Shown: piece by piece, positions 1-9,140 of the stretch
Numbering within the stretch: position 1 is the first letter of the stretch
Layout of the letters: every line of letters begins with the position of its first letter
NCBI GenBank assembly: GCA_018402195.1
Contig: JAGYIW010000010.1
Span: 1-39,966, forward strand
Origin: Gammaproteobacteria bacterium
GTDB taxonomy: Bacteria; Pseudomonadota; Gammaproteobacteria; M30B25
DNA: 39,966 bases
Direction of reading: 5' to 3'
Notes under the pieces: model-generated
The model's database searches: none
Told to the model about the DNA's origin: nothing
The model's input: the letters and a program-made list of their open reading frames with translations, nothing else
Program-made: the position numbers and the translations under genes

Positions 1-13
1 AACATTTGGGCAG

Positions 14-36
14 AGTAGCTTCACCGAGAATTGCTG
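14..36 (-). repeat. Dispersed intergenic repeat, copy 1
   Basis: Read on the minus strand this is CAGCAATTCTCGGTGAA followed by GCTACT. It matches copy 2 (33993-34015) at 22 of 23 bases and shares the first 17 bases with copy 3 (39792-39808). It lies upstream of the first large membrane-protein gene, in the opposite orientation to the other two copies. No larger shared unit is visible around it. Its function is unknown. Confidence 0.75.
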
Positions 37-192
37 AAAATTATTGTCTTGGCTGGTAAAAGGCATTAAGATAGTGTTATGAATGAGGCAATTTGATACC
101 AATAATAAAGCGTCTTTCGATTGTAATTCTCTGACTATCGCTCGCTTTTGGGATATCTGCTCCTCCTTATTTTATTTGCATAAGGGCTAAAA

Positions 193-2583
193 ATGAGTGA
201 TCAACAGAGCTACCACACCAATAAACTCAATGCAGCCATCATGCGTGTATACCGTGAGGCTGAAATAGCCTACGAACGTGATGTTGTGGGCAATTTCAGC
301 TACGCTGGTAATGATGGCAACCCTGTAGAAGCCATACGAGCTTTGGGTGAAGAAGCGATTAGTTTACACTCAGCTCTCTTTGCCCGTTGCGCCGTTGAAA
401 CTGCCATGGCGAGAGTGGTTGATTATTCGAAGGCCATTGAGGTTTTTTGTGTTAAGAAAAGTCTTATTAATGAAAGTAAAAGGTATGCTTTTTCTCATAA
501 TATGAAAGACTTTTCAACGTGGTTGGCTGATAACTATCAAGGTGGCCAGCTAACCAATGATAGTAAAGATGAGAGCCTGAGAGAAAGGATGGAAGGCTTT
601 TTGCAAGAGCGGTTAGATCAACTCATTGGTCCAGAAGGAGCAAGACTAAGGCCTGCGAGAGTGACATGGTCTGAATGGTTGGCACGAAAGTTAAAGGGCA
701 ATGGTGGCAACCCCTTGCCAGCTGGGCGTCGCGCGCTCAAAGCACAGCTGAAAAGCACAGAAGATCGCAATGATTTTCAGTCTTTACTGGAAGAGTTAGA
801 TAAAGCTATCGTTACAGCAGGGAATACCTTAGACACCTACCTAACGTCACAAGGCAAGCACTTTCTTGCTTTTGATGATTACAGGGATATTTGGCAATTG
901 GCTCAGCCTGTTGCTGAAAACGGAGGGAACAAAGTTTTTGTTTCAGATGAAGGTGAGACAAAGCCCGTTCTTCAAAGAGAAGAATTGATCAAAAATCTGT
1001 CTCCAAAAGCGCAACAAGATCACTTTCATCAGTTGCTTGATGCCTTGTGTGAAAAGAGACAAGCAGCCCTCGAGGAGTTAATTAAGTTCAGCTATTATGA
1101 TCCTGCATTTAATCCACCAAAATTTTCCATTTTTCGGCGAATTTTTGGACTAATTATGGCGCCTGCTGCATTGCCATTGTTTGCCATTTTGGGTGCTATT
1201 CAGTCCTTTAGTTCTTGGAATGGGAATGAAATTTGGCGGTGGCCTATGCTATACCTGAACCGTTTTGGCTTGCGTATGTCTGCCATACAAAAACTGGCAT
1301 ACCTGGCTAGGGCAGTTCATCATGAAGGCAAAGGCAAATTGTCATGGGAAGACTCTGCTTGGGATAAGCTTGTTCATGTACATTGCATGGAGTTAAAGCA
1401 AGATTTTTATGAGAATATTGATGCTCTTGGCGATAATCATGATGAATGGGTAGCGGGTAAAGAAATTAATTTTTATACCGCAGTTGACGTTGTTAAGAGA
1501 TATTCCGATTCCATCAAAACACTCACACAGGCCTATAAAATACATCTAGGTGTTGATCCTGAGTATGTTGGGGCAAGGAAAACTGCTCGGCATTTCTTAA
1601 ATAACTTGAAATTAGAGGATGTGTTAGATTTTAACCCCTCAGACCAAGCCAGTAAAGTTATTGCTGCCACGGAAGCCATGCACAGAGGTCGTGGTTTTGA
1701 ACAAGAAAGTAGTCAGCCTATAGGTGCCACAACATCTGATTTATTGCAAAAACGTACCAAGGTGAATGCCATTCTTGCGCCTGGCTTAGCAAGTAATAAA
1801 AACAAGCGAACCCAACTAAATGTGGGGCTGGATTTCTTGAGCATGCGCCAACCCAAAACCATGGTTGGTGTTAAATCGGCTGAAGAACGTGATGCTCTAG
1901 CTAGCTTGTATAAAAAACAAGTGGCTACAGTGGGTATTAGCTACAAGCAAAGCTTGGTCATTCGCTTATCTAAACTAGGGGCATTTCTTTATGCCTTAGG
2001 TTGTGGGTTGCAAATCGCTGGTGGTTTGATGACTGTCATGGCATTTCCTGGTGCTGCAGCCATCGCGCTGCTTTTTGGCTTGCTATTTACAGCCACTTAT
2101 AACTGGTGGTTATCCAAGTATACCTTGCCCGTGATCATCATGGGTATGTTTAATGGTAAGAAGGGGCTGCTGCAAGACTTAGAAACCAATCACGTAGTTT
2201 ACTGGCCTTGGATGATGGCAAAATCGTTGGTTCGATCTGTATTTCAAACTGTCAGAGTTGTTACGGGTATTGTGCTGTTACCGGCCGTGTATGTACTGAC
2301 CAAAAGTTATGATTTTATCTTTGCTTTAAGTAGCTACAGTGGCAGTGGTGCCAAAACTTATGAATTTATCATGGGTTGGATGTTTGCGCTTATTCCTTAT
2401 GATGTAGTTACTGACAAAAAATATCAGTCACAGTTTGATAAAGAAGTACGCCCAGATTCTCTTGCTTGGGCCATGCTAGGATTACTAGGTATTGGTACCG
2501 CTTTGATCATGACAGGCACAGGGCCTTTAGTCTTAGGGTTTGCTGACCATGGTAGCTGGCCGAAGGTTTTATTCATATGTTAA
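193..2583 (+). CDS. Large unrecognised membrane protein, N-terminal part (probably frameshifted)
   Basis: I do not recognise this 796-residue protein. The first ~310 residues are soluble, charged and helix-rich. Hydrophobic segments follow near residues 314-338, 594-640 (two spans), 686-707, 722-738 and 759-783, so it is a multi-pass inner-membrane protein. The ATG at 193 has an AAGGG ribosome-binding site about 8 bases upstream. The last residues (about 784-796) look unlike the rest, and the next frame continues with protein-like sequence with no independent ribosome-binding site close to a start. I infer that this and the following frame (to 4432) are one gene of about 1,412 residues, broken near 2567-2573. 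Large membrane proteins of unknown function are common in host-associated Legionellales, but no effector motif is evident. Confidence 0.7.
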   Translation: MSDQQSYHTNKLNAAIMRVYREAEIAYERDVVGNFSYAGNDGNPVEAIRALGEEAISLHSALFARCAVETAMARVVDYSKAIEVFCVKKSLINESKRYAFSHNMKDFSTWLADNYQGGQLTNDSKDESLRERMEGFLQERLDQLIGPEGARLRPARVTWSEWLARKLKGNGGNPLPAGRRALKAQLKSTEDRNDFQSLLEELDKAIVTAGNTLDTYLTSQGKHFLAFDDYRDIWQLAQPVAENGGNKVFVSDEGETKPVLQREELIKNLSPKAQQDHFHQLLDALCEKRQAALEELIKFSYYDPAFNPPKFSIFRRIFGLIMAPAALPLFAILGAIQSFSSWNGNEIWRWPMLYLNRFGLRMSAIQKLAYLARAVHHEGKGKLSWEDSAWDKLVHVHCMELKQDFYENIDALGDNHDEWVAGKEINFYTAVDVVKRYSDSIKTLTQAYKIHLGVDPEYVGARKTARHFLNNLKLEDVLDFNPSDQASKVIAATEAMHRGRGFEQESSQPIGATTSDLLQKRTKVNAILAPGLASNKNKRTQLNVGLDFLSMRQPKTMVGVKSAEERDALASLYKKQVATVGISYKQSLVIRLSKLGAFLYALGCGLQIAGGLMTVMAFPGAAAIALLFGLLFTATYNWWLSKYTLPVIIMGMFNGKKGLLQDLETNHVVYWPWMMAKSLVRSVFQTVRVVTGIVLLPAVYVLTKSYDFIFALSSYSGSGAKTYEFIMGWMFALIPYDVVTDKKYQSQFDKEVRPDSLAWAMLGLLGIGTALIMTGTGPLVLGFADHGSWPKVLFIC

Positions 2584-4432
2584 CGGGGAGGGGACGGCAA
2601 AATATACTGACGAGCACAACCAGAAAAAAGCCATGTCTAAGCCCAGACGCTTTGTGTTAGCACTTTTAACATGCTTGGTCTTCCTGATGGGGCTAGCTAA
2701 TGGTGCGCTGGTAATCCCTGGGATAGAAATTTTCAAACAGGTACTTGCGCCTTTGGGGCTTGCTGGTTATGCACTTGTGGTTGTAGTACCTGTAATGTTG
2801 GGTACCATTATTGCTGTGACTGCCCTTATGTTGGTAAGTTTTGCAGATTTCTTGAAAAAGCAAAATGTGTGGAAAAACCTGAAGAAATTCTTTTTGGGCA
2901 CCATGTGGCGCGGCAAAAAATCTAAATCTGTCGGTCAGGCTAATGCTGGACTAGGATTTGATGCCAATCCAAATGAAGCAGCTGACGAGGAAGATAACGT
3001 TGATAAGGGCTGGTCATGGCGTGGAGCTATGGCAAGAACCCTAGGGTTTATTACTGTATTTGCCTTGGGTATGTGGGGTACAGCCTCGCTTTGTATGACC
3101 ATGGCCGATAGTATCTTGGATATGAGCGCAGTGTTTGCTGGGAGTAAAGGGCTGGTAGCTGTTGCTTTGTTCATTGGCATGATGGGGCTGTTCAGTGAAG
3201 TGATGGTGGTATTATGGAAAGAATTAGTAGCTGTCATTTCTGATCCAGTGGGTACGGCAAAAGATATTAAAAATGCCTTTGCCAACATGATTGAGTGGAC
3301 TTATTCTTCCATTAGATCACCACTGCCATCCTCTATTGAGTTGCACGGCACCCATACCCCTGCCCGCTACAAAGTATGGTACAGCTTATTTTACTATAGG
3401 ACTGCTTTCGGGAAGGATGCGCCCGAACGGCCACCTTGGTATGAACGTACTAATGTGTTTGGAAAAATACTGATGGTATTATTTTTCTTGCCGCTGTTTA
3501 TTGTTCGCAAAGTAGCCATCAATAGCATTGTCCTGGCTTTCCAAATTTTAGTAGAGATTCCTATATTAATTGCCGAGGCATTTGTTAAGACTTTTCCTTC
3601 AGCGTTTACTTTGCTCATGAAGGGTAAGCCAGTAAGCTTAATTTTGCAGGAAAAAGATCCCCATGCAGGTGATAACTTTGAGAGCTGGGCTGCAGGAAAC
3701 AAAAATTTTAAAGGTTTTGTCAAAGTCAGAGCTAGCATGGCAAACTTTTATCGGCAATTTACCCGAATTGGGAATAACGTAGGTAACGGTTTGTTGGTAG
3801 AAAAATCAATTGATACGGTTTTTCACAGTGGAGTGGTAACGGTGCTTTCAGTCTTGGCGGCATTCATTAACTCATTCTCAGCTTTATTCATCACCTTACG
3901 GAATGAGAAAATTAGCAAACAAATTGATACAGCCTCAGATGCTAGGATGGAAGCCGGTGCAGATATTTCTGAGCTTGCAAAAGCTTACGTTGCTGAGGGT
4001 AATGAAGAAGTAGATCATGCTGAGGCAGCTAACTCTACTGATTCTCATGTGAAGTATCATGAGGCTAAGTTGGATAAAAGAACTATCGCTCGAGCACTTA
4101 CTCTCGAGTTGTCGCATAAACGTGCTATCTTAGAGGAAGTGATTGCTGATAAAGCAAAGGCAAGCGCAGACAAGGATGGTGTAAATGATAATGAGAGTGA
4201 AGATCTAACCACGATGGCCAACATTTCGCCTAAGAAGCATTTCTTTCCACGTGAGGACCATAAGCAGGTTGTTGTCAGGCTTTGTCAGCAAAGGTTATTT
4301 GTGCCATCTAAAAGTGCTGTTGATTCGGCTTTGCAAGAGCAGCTTCTGCGTGAGCAGTTTGGCTATGACGCTCCTAGTGCCAAAGATATGGCAAAGAAGT
4401 GTGAGCAGATCGCTTCTTTGTCAGTAGTATAA
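2540..4432 (+). CDS. Large unrecognised membrane protein, C-terminal part of the preceding gene
   Basis: This open frame begins inside the end of the preceding one, at a TTG with no ribosome-binding site. It has hydrophobic spans near residues 36-62, 72-101, 168-190, 197-225, 308-350 and 432-453, then a soluble acidic and basic tail of about 170 residues. The family is unknown to me. Removing one T from the TTTT at 2567-2573 joins the frames smoothly (…PKVYSYVNGEG…), so this is probably the C-terminal 60% of one membrane protein. If it is an independent gene, the ATG at 2633 (MSKPRRF) is the best start, but its nearest purine-rich stretch (about 2585-2596) is too far upstream to be a normal ribosome-binding site. 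Confidence 0.65.
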   Translation: MLTMVAGRRFYSYVNGEGTAKYTDEHNQKKAMSKPRRFVLALLTCLVFLMGLANGALVIPGIEIFKQVLAPLGLAGYALVVVVPVMLGTIIAVTALMLVSFADFLKKQNVWKNLKKFFLGTMWRGKKSKSVGQANAGLGFDANPNEAADEEDNVDKGWSWRGAMARTLGFITVFALGMWGTASLCMTMADSILDMSAVFAGSKGLVAVALFIGMMGLFSEVMVVLWKELVAVISDPVGTAKDIKNAFANMIEWTYSSIRSPLPSSIELHGTHTPARYKVWYSLFYYRTAFGKDAPERPPWYERTNVFGKILMVLFFLPLFIVRKVAINSIVLAFQILVEIPILIAEAFVKTFPSAFTLLMKGKPVSLILQEKDPHAGDNFESWAAGNKNFKGFVKVRASMANFYRQFTRIGNNVGNGLLVEKSIDTVFHSGVVTVLSVLAAFINSFSALFITLRNEKISKQIDTASDARMEAGADISELAKAYVAEGNEEVDHAEAANSTDSHVKYHEAKLDKRTIARALTLELSHKRAILEEVIADKAKASADKDGVNDNESEDLTTMANISPKKHFFPREDHKQVVVRLCQQRLFVPSKSAVDSALQEQLLREQFGYDAPSAKDMAKKCEQIASLSVV

Positions 4433-4441
4433 GAAAAATTG

Positions 4442-4472
4442 AGCATGTTTATGATTATCAGTATGCTCCGAG
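4442..4472 (+). promoter_or_regulatory. Hairpin or possible promoter between the membrane-protein gene and tpiA
   Basis: GAGCAT and ATGCTC form a 6-bp inverted repeat with a 16-base spacer. No T-run follows, so it is a poor intrinsic terminator. The same stretch reads as TTGAGC, 17 bases, TATGCT, a weak match to a sigma-70 promoter that could serve tpiA. Neither reading is strong. Confidence 0.25.
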
Positions 4473-4496
4473 CATTTGCTGTATAGGATGTGAATC

Positions 4497-5258
4497 ATGT
4501 TAAAACCTTTGGTGGTAGGCAATTGGAAGATGCACGGTAGCCAGGCTATGGTTGAAGCGTTGGTGAAAAAGTTACTGTCTTTAGCCGGAAATCTCGATAA
4601 CGTTGATTGGGTCGTTTGTCCGCCTTACCCTTATCTTGAGAAAGTGGCCACATATTTAAAAGAAAGTGTTATTGAATTAGGTGGACAGAATCATGCGGCG
4701 GTGCTTGAAGGTGCTTACACAGGTGAAGTATCTCCGAGTATGCTTAAAGATTTAGGCGCCAGTTGGGTGATTCTTGGGCATTCCGAGCGTCGATATGGGT
4801 TGGGTGAATCTGTGTCTTTTGTTGCGGAAAAAACCCAGTTGGCTTTAACTACTGGACTCAAGCCCATTTTCTGTGTGGGTGAAACTGAAGCCCAACGAAA
4901 GTCTGGGTGTACTGAAGCCCTATTGGAGCAGCAGCTAGACCCACTACTGCATGGTCTTGCGCCAGATGTTCTGCAGAACCTTACTTTGGCTTATGAGCCT
5001 GTGTGGGCCATTGGTACCGGGATGACAGCAACACCGGAGCAGGCAGGGGAAGTGCATGATTTTTTACGTAAATTACTGGTAAAATATGATGAATCCCTTG
5101 CAGGATCAGTGCGAATTCTGTATGGTGGCTCAGTTAAGCCCAGTAATGCTGAAGATTTAATTGCAGTCCCGGACATAGATGGGTTTTTGGTAGGGGGTGC
5201 CTCTTTACAGGCGCAATCGTTTTTTGAAATAGGTGAAGCATGCATCAGATCTTATTGA
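4497..5258 (+). CDS. tpiA: Triosephosphate isomerase
   Basis: The enzyme interconverts dihydroxyacetone phosphate and glyceraldehyde 3-phosphate in cytosolic glycolysis and gluconeogenesis. The 253-residue length is normal for the family. The catalytic residues are visible: Lys11 in NWKMHG, His95 in GHSERR and Glu167 in AYEPVWAIGTG. The phosphate-binding loop YGGSVKPSN and the C-terminal GFLVGGASL motif are also present. The ATG at 4497 gives a canonical N-terminus. The last 19 bases overlap the start of secG, so the two are probably co-transcribed and translationally coupled. The tpiA-secG pair beside the nuo operon is a conserved arrangement in Legionella-like bacteria. Confidence 0.97.
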   Translation: MLKPLVVGNWKMHGSQAMVEALVKKLLSLAGNLDNVDWVVCPPYPYLEKVATYLKESVIELGGQNHAAVLEGAYTGEVSPSMLKDLGASWVILGHSERRYGLGESVSFVAEKTQLALTTGLKPIFCVGETEAQRKSGCTEALLEQQLDPLLHGLAPDVLQNLTLAYEPVWAIGTGMTATPEQAGEVHDFLRKLLVKYDESLAGSVRILYGGSVKPSNAEDLIAVPDIDGFLVGGASLQAQSFFEIGEACIRSY

Positions 5259-5641
5259 TTATTCATACTATTGTAACTTTTTTGCTCATCGCATTGGTGC
5301 TTGTGCAGCAGGGTAAAGGCGCAGAAGCTGGCGCTTCGTTTGGTGCAGGCGCATCCAACACCATGTTTGGGAGTAAAGGTGCAACACCGTTTTTAGCAAA
5401 GGTAACTGCCACATTGGCTATGCTCTTTTTTTCCACCAGTTTGACATTGACTTACCTTGATTCGCAACAGGGGCAACAGTCGCTGTTGCAAGTTCGAGAA
5501 ACTAGCACACAAAGTGAGAAAGAATCGGATAAAGACCAAAAGAATGACGTACCCATGAGGGCTGCAGCAGCCAAAGCAAAAAAAGTCACAAGCAAAATAC
5601 ATCAGGCTAGCTCCCCTCTCGCCAATCCAAAAAAAGGTTAG
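5240..5641 (+). CDS. secG: Protein translocase subunit SecG
   Basis: SecG is a small inner-membrane partner of SecYE that assists SecA-driven protein export. The protein has two hydrophobic helices, residues about 3-22 and 50-70. The family hallmark VLVQQGKGAEAGASFG lies between them, followed by a short GASNTMFG segment. The C-terminal half, from about residue 72, is a charged Lys/Ala/Ser-rich tail, so the protein is somewhat long at 133 residues. The ATG at 5240 lies within the end of tpiA, and no other start fits the N-terminal helix. The tRNA-Leu gene follows 24 bases after the stop. Confidence 0.93.
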   Translation: MHQILLIIHTIVTFLLIALVLVQQGKGAEAGASFGAGASNTMFGSKGATPFLAKVTATLAMLFFSTSLTLTYLDSQQGQQSLLQVRETSTQSEKESDKDQKNDVPMRAAAAKAKKVTSKIHQASSPLANPKKG

Positions 5642-5665
5642 GCGCATATGAGAGAGAAAGGTATT

Positions 5666-5750
5666 GCCGAAGTGGTGGAATTGGTAGACACGCTGTCTTG
5701 AGGGGGCAGTGGCGAAAGCCGTGCCGGTTCAAGTCCGGCCTTCGGCACCA
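5666..5750 (+). tRNA. tRNA-Leu (anticodon GAG)
   Basis: The acceptor arms GCCGAAG and CTTCGGC pair perfectly and are followed by A and an encoded CCA. The anticodon arm CTGTC/GGCAG encloses the loop TTGAGGG, giving anticodon GAG, which reads CUC and CUU leucine codons. A long variable arm (GGCGAAAGCC) marks it as a class II tRNA. The T arm has the expected GGTTCAAGTCC. It sits between secG and nuoA, a position also known in Legionella. Confidence 0.97.
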
Positions 5751-5777
5751 AATGATGGGTAAAAAAACCTCATTTGT
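5749..5777 (+). other. Possible hairpin downstream of tRNA-Leu
   Basis: CAAATGA and TCATTTG form a 7-bp inverted repeat around an A-rich loop that also contains GGGT and ACC. No T-run follows, so it may help 3' processing of the tRNA or weak termination rather than being a classical terminator. The rest of the gap to nuoA holds a TAAAAT that could be a -10 element (5803-5808), without a good -35. Confidence 0.25.
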
Positions 5778-5857
5778 CCCTGGTGTTTTCGAGGGAATGG
5801 GGTAAAATAACTGTGACAACTTTTGATGAATTTTCAACCATAAGGGTTTGACCAAGC

Positions 5858-6277
5858 GTGTTAGAGCAATACTTCCCGGTGTTGGTATTCTTTGGGTTGG
5901 CCATTATGTTTGGTTGTGTCCCTTTGGCCGCAGGCAGGCTGTTAGGCGCACACAACCCTACAGAAGTGAAAAATGCTGGCTATGAATGTGGTTTCAGTGC
6001 CTTTGATGATGCCCGCGCGCCCTTCGATGTGCGCTTTTATCTGGTAGCCATTCTCTTTATTCTTTTTGATTTAGAAACAGCATTCTTTTTCCCGTGGGCA
6101 GTGGTATTGCGTAAAATCGGCTGGCCCGGTTTTATAGCTATGATGATATTTTTGGCAGTTGTGTGGCTATCTATGAATGGAAGAAGGGGGCGCTGGAATG
6201 GAGTACGCCTAACACCAATGCTGTGGATATGCAAACCGAGCAAGAAGGGGCATTTGTCACTTCAGTTAATAAGTTAG
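5858..6277 (+). CDS. nuoA: NADH-quinone oxidoreductase subunit A (C-terminus frameshifted)
   Basis: NuoA is a three-helix membrane subunit of complex I, homologous to mitochondrial ND3. The signature [20 protein letters not shown] and the block [14 protein letters not shown] are intact, and the GTG start at 5858 follows a GGG-type ribosome-binding site. From about residue 103 the written frame runs into sequence unlike NuoA. The expected ending, [10 protein letters not shown], lies in the next frame at 6172-6201. One extra base near 6158-6166 (GTGTGG to GTGTTGG) would restore it. The true gene therefore probably ends near 6200, just before nuoB. The error could be in the sequence or be a real mutation. 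Confidence 0.85.
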   Translation: MLEQYFPVLVFFGLAIMFGCVPLAAGRLLGAHNPTEVKNAGYECGFSAFDDARAPFDVRFYLVAILFILFDLETAFFFPWAVVLRKIGWPGFIAMMIFLAVVWLSMNGRRGRWNGVRLTPMLWICKPSKKGHLSLQLIS

Positions 6278-6732
6278 TGGCTTGGGCTCGAGGGCATTCC
6301 ATGTGGCCAGTATCATTTGGCCTAGCTTGTTGTGCCGTTGAAATGATGCACGCTGCCGCTTCTCGTTATGATTTGGAGCGTTTTGGCATGCTTTTTCGTC
6401 CTTCGCCACGCCAATCCGATGTTATGATCGTTGCAGGTACACTATGTAACAAAATGGCACCAGCTTTGCGGCGCGTTTACGATCAAATGCCTGATCCTAA
6501 ATGGGTGATTTCCATGGGGTCATGTGCCAATGGTGGTGGCTATTACCACTATTCATACTCAGTGGTAAGAGGTTGTGACCGTATTGTTCCTGTTGATATT
6601 TACGTGCCTGGCTGTCCGCCCACTGCAGAAGCTTTGGTTTATGGTATCTTGCAATTGCAGCGTAAAATTCGTCAATCTAAAGTCATACAAGTGAGACGAA
6701 AAACTGGGGGGCTGCAGCATGAAATCAAATGA
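6229..6732 (+). CDS. nuoB: NADH-quinone oxidoreductase subunit B
   Basis: NuoB carries cluster N2, the last iron-sulfur centre before quinone. From the ATG at 6229 the protein has 167 residues. The four cluster ligands are visible: Cys34-Cys35 in [10 protein letters not shown], Cys99 in GSCANGGG and Cys129 in VPGCPP. The frame is open further upstream (to 6163), but that upstream part encodes the displaced NuoA C-terminus, so I reject the longer start. A GTG at 6223 is an alternative. No clear ribosome-binding site precedes either, which suits coupling to nuoA translation. The 3' end overlaps nuoC by 14 bases. Confidence 0.93.
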   Translation: MQTEQEGAFVTSVNKLVAWARGHSMWPVSFGLACCAVEMMHAAASRYDLERFGMLFRPSPRQSDVMIVAGTLCNKMAPALRRVYDQMPDPKWVISMGSCANGGGYYHYSYSVVRGCDRIVPVDIYVPGCPPTAEALVYGILQLQRKIRQSKVIQVRRKTGGLQHEIK

Positions 6733-7393
6733 CTTGGCTGGTGCATTAAGAAACAACCTAGGCGAGTCCATTGTTTTGGTTGAACACTGTAATCAGTTGA
6801 CGCTAACTTTGCCTGCAGAAGTCTTACTTATGACATGCCAAACCCTTAAAGACAATGTCTCATTTGCGTTTGATCAATTAATGGATGTGTGTGGGGTCGA
6901 TTATCTAGATTACGGTGCCAGCGAGTGGAGCACCAAGCATGCCACAAACCGAGGCTTTAGCCGTGCTGTCGAACCCATGGGTGCAGAGCATCCTTCTACT
7001 TGGACAGGGCCAAGGTTTGCTGTGGTTTATCATCTTTTGTCGATACAGCACAATCATCGCCTGCGTTTGCGGGTATTTGTGCCTGAAGATAGGATGATGG
7101 TTGATTCTCTGGTGCCACTGTGGCCTAGTGCCAACTGGTTTGAGCGCGAGGCTTTTGATCTCTATGGTATTTTGTTCAGCGGTCATCCAGATTTACGCCG
7201 TCTCCTTACCGATTATGGTTTTATCGGTCACCCATTTCGCAAAGATTTTCCCATGATTGGTGAGGTAGAAATGCGTTACGATGCGGCAGAAGGTCGATGT
7301 GTTTATGAGCCAGTGAGCATTCTGCCAAGAACCTTGGTGCCAAAAGTCATTCGTGACAGCAACCGTTACTTGCAGACAGAAGGGGAAGGCTAA
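6719..7393 (+). CDS. nuoC: NADH-quinone oxidoreductase subunit C
   Basis: NuoC is a peripheral-arm subunit of complex I (30-kDa subunit homologue) that helps scaffold NuoB and NuoD near the quinone site. The 224-residue protein contains the family signature at its C-terminal half: [18 protein letters not shown], then [20 protein letters not shown]. NuoC is separate from NuoD here, not fused as in E. coli. It overlaps both neighbours by a few bases. Confidence 0.96.
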   Translation: MKSNDLAGALRNNLGESIVLVEHCNQLTLTLPAEVLLMTCQTLKDNVSFAFDQLMDVCGVDYLDYGASEWSTKHATNRGFSRAVEPMGAEHPSTWTGPRFAVVYHLLSIQHNHRLRLRVFVPEDRMMVDSLVPLWPSANWFEREAFDLYGILFSGHPDLRRLLTDYGFIGHPFRKDFPMIGEVEMRYDAAEGRCVYEPVSILPRTLVPKVIRDSNRYLQTEGEG

Positions 7394-8643
7394 TGGAATT
7401 AAATAGTTACACCTTTAACTTCGGCCCTCAGCATCCTGCTGCACACGGAGTTTTGCGCTTGGTGTTGGAAATGCAGGGTGAAGTGGTTTTGCATGCTGAT
7501 CCCCATATTGGTCTTTTGCACCGGGCAACAGAAAAGTTAGTAGAAACCAAGCCTTATAATCAATCTATTGGCTACATGGATAGGTTAGATTATGTGTCAA
7601 TGATGGCCAATGAGCATGCTTATGTCATGGCCATAGAAAAGTTGATGGGTGTTGTGCCGACCAAACGTGCTGAATACATTCGGGTGATGTTTGTCGAAAT
7701 GACGCGTATTTTGAATCACTTAATGTGGCTGGGTGCTCATGGTATCGACTTAGGTGCTATGTCGGTGCTGCTATATTGCTTCCGTGAAAGAGAAGATTTA
7801 CTAGATTGTTACGAAGCTGTCTCTGGGGCACGCATGCATGCGACCTATTTCCGCCCAGGTGGTGTGTATCGCGATTTGCCAGATAAAATGCCGCAGTACA
7901 AAAAAGTTCCTTGGCGTTCTGACAAAGAAACGACAGCTTTGAATGAGGCAAGACAGGGTTCTTTACTTGATTTTATTGAAGATTTCACCCTTAGGTTTCC
8001 TGGACTGATCGATGAATATGAAACTTTGCTCACCGACAACCGCATCTGGAAACAGCGAACGGTCGATATTGGTGTGGTTAGCCCTGAGCGTGCCAAGGCT
8101 CTAGGCTTTAGCGGTCCCATGTTGCGTGGCTCTGGGGTAGAGTGGGATTTGCGTCGTAAGCAGCCTTATTCTGTGTATCCTGACTTGGATTTTGACATTC
8201 CACTGGGTACCCATGGTGATTGTTATGACCGCTATTTGGTTAGGGTTGAGGAAATGCGGCAATCTAACCGCATTATCAAACAATGTGTGCGGTGGCTACG
8301 TGTCAATCCAGGTCCTGTCATGGCTGATGACACTAAAGTGGTCCCACCCAAGCGAGTCGACATGAAGCAAGATATGGAGGCGTTGATTCACCATTTTAAA
8401 CTATTTACTGAAGGCTATTGTGTGCCTGCCGGCGAAGTGTATTCTGCCATTGAGCATCCTAAAGGCGAGTTTGGCATTTATATGGTATCTGATGGCGCCA
8501 ATAAACCTTATCGTTTGAAAATTAGAGCCGCAGGATTTGCCCACTTGGCAGCTTTGGATGAAATGACCAAGGGGCACATGCTGGCTGACGTGGTAGCGGT
8601 GATTTCCACCATGGATATTGTTTTTGGGGAGATAGATCGATAA
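7393..8643 (+). CDS. nuoD: NADH-quinone oxidoreductase subunit D
   Basis: NuoD, the 49-kDa subunit homologue, forms the quinone-binding pocket with NuoB. The 416-residue length is normal. It opens with [16 protein letters not shown], followed by [12 protein letters not shown], the conserved quinone-site and fold motifs. [18 protein letters not shown] and the terminal VFGEIDR are also typical. Its ATG overlaps the end of nuoC by one base, and its stop overlaps the nuoE start (TAATG), indicating tight coupling. Confidence 0.97.
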   Translation: MELNSYTFNFGPQHPAAHGVLRLVLEMQGEVVLHADPHIGLLHRATEKLVETKPYNQSIGYMDRLDYVSMMANEHAYVMAIEKLMGVVPTKRAEYIRVMFVEMTRILNHLMWLGAHGIDLGAMSVLLYCFREREDLLDCYEAVSGARMHATYFRPGGVYRDLPDKMPQYKKVPWRSDKETTALNEARQGSLLDFIEDFTLRFPGLIDEYETLLTDNRIWKQRTVDIGVVSPERAKALGFSGPMLRGSGVEWDLRRKQPYSVYPDLDFDIPLGTHGDCYDRYLVRVEEMRQSNRIIKQCVRWLRVNPGPVMADDTKVVPPKRVDMKQDMEALIHHFKLFTEGYCVPAGEVYSAIEHPKGEFGIYMVSDGANKPYRLKIRAAGFAHLAALDEMTKGHMLADVVAVISTMDIVFGEIDR

Positions 8644-9140
8644 TGACAGCCTTGACTGATCCCATGAAAAAAATTATCGATGACGAGTTGAGCCACTATC
8701 CGGCTGATAAAAGACAGTCGGCGATTATTGGTGCTTTGATGGGAGTGCAGCGTGAGCATGGAGGACATCTTGATCAATTCATTATTGATGCTGTGGCTGA
8801 TTATATGGACATCCCTCGCATTGCTGCCTATGAAGTTGCGACTTTTTACTCCATGTTTAATCTCTCGCCCACAGGTCAATACCAGCTTAGTGTCTGTGCT
8901 AATATTTCCTGCATGCTCAATGGCGCAGACACCATCATTGATACCATTAAAGAAACTTTGGATGTTACCCCGGATGGAGTGAGCGAAGATGGCCTGTTCT
9001 CATTAAAATTGGTATCTTGTCTAGGGCATTGTGATAACGCGCCAATGTTGCAGGTCAATGACCAGCGCTGTGTGATGAAATTAACCCCAGAAAAGGTTAA
9101 AATGTTGCTCTCAGAATTGCGCGGGGGGGCTAAGCTTTGA
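8643..9140 (+). CDS. nuoE: NADH-quinone oxidoreductase subunit E
   Basis: NuoE, the 24-kDa subunit homologue, holds the [2Fe-2S] cluster N1a in the NADH dehydrogenase module. The thioredoxin-like domain has the two cysteine pairs expected for this cluster: one in [14 protein letters not shown] and one in [12 protein letters not shown]. The 165-residue length is typical. It starts one base into the nuoD stop and overlaps nuoF by four bases. Confidence 0.95.
   Translation: MTALTDPMKKIIDDELSHYPADKRQSAIIGALMGVQREHGGHLDQFIIDAVADYMDIPRIAAYEVATFYSMFNLSPTGQYQLSVCANISCMLNGADTIIDTIKETLDVTPDGVSEDGLFSLKLVSCLGHCDNAPMLQVNDQRCVMKLTPEKVKMLLSELRGGAKL

Noticed and set aside
119-132. A fourth copy of the dispersed repeat (GTAATTCTC near position 124).
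   Set aside because: Only nine bases agree, which is expected by chance in A/T-rich gaps.
2540-2583. Programmed frameshifting between the two large membrane-protein frames.
   Set aside because: The shift needed is +1, and no prfB-like CTT-TGA site or obvious stimulatory element is present. A homopolymer indel explains it.
2935-3738. Minus-strand open frames inside the large membrane-protein gene.
   Set aside because: They mirror hydrophobic codons of the plus-strand gene and have no starts with ribosome-binding sites or recognisable families.
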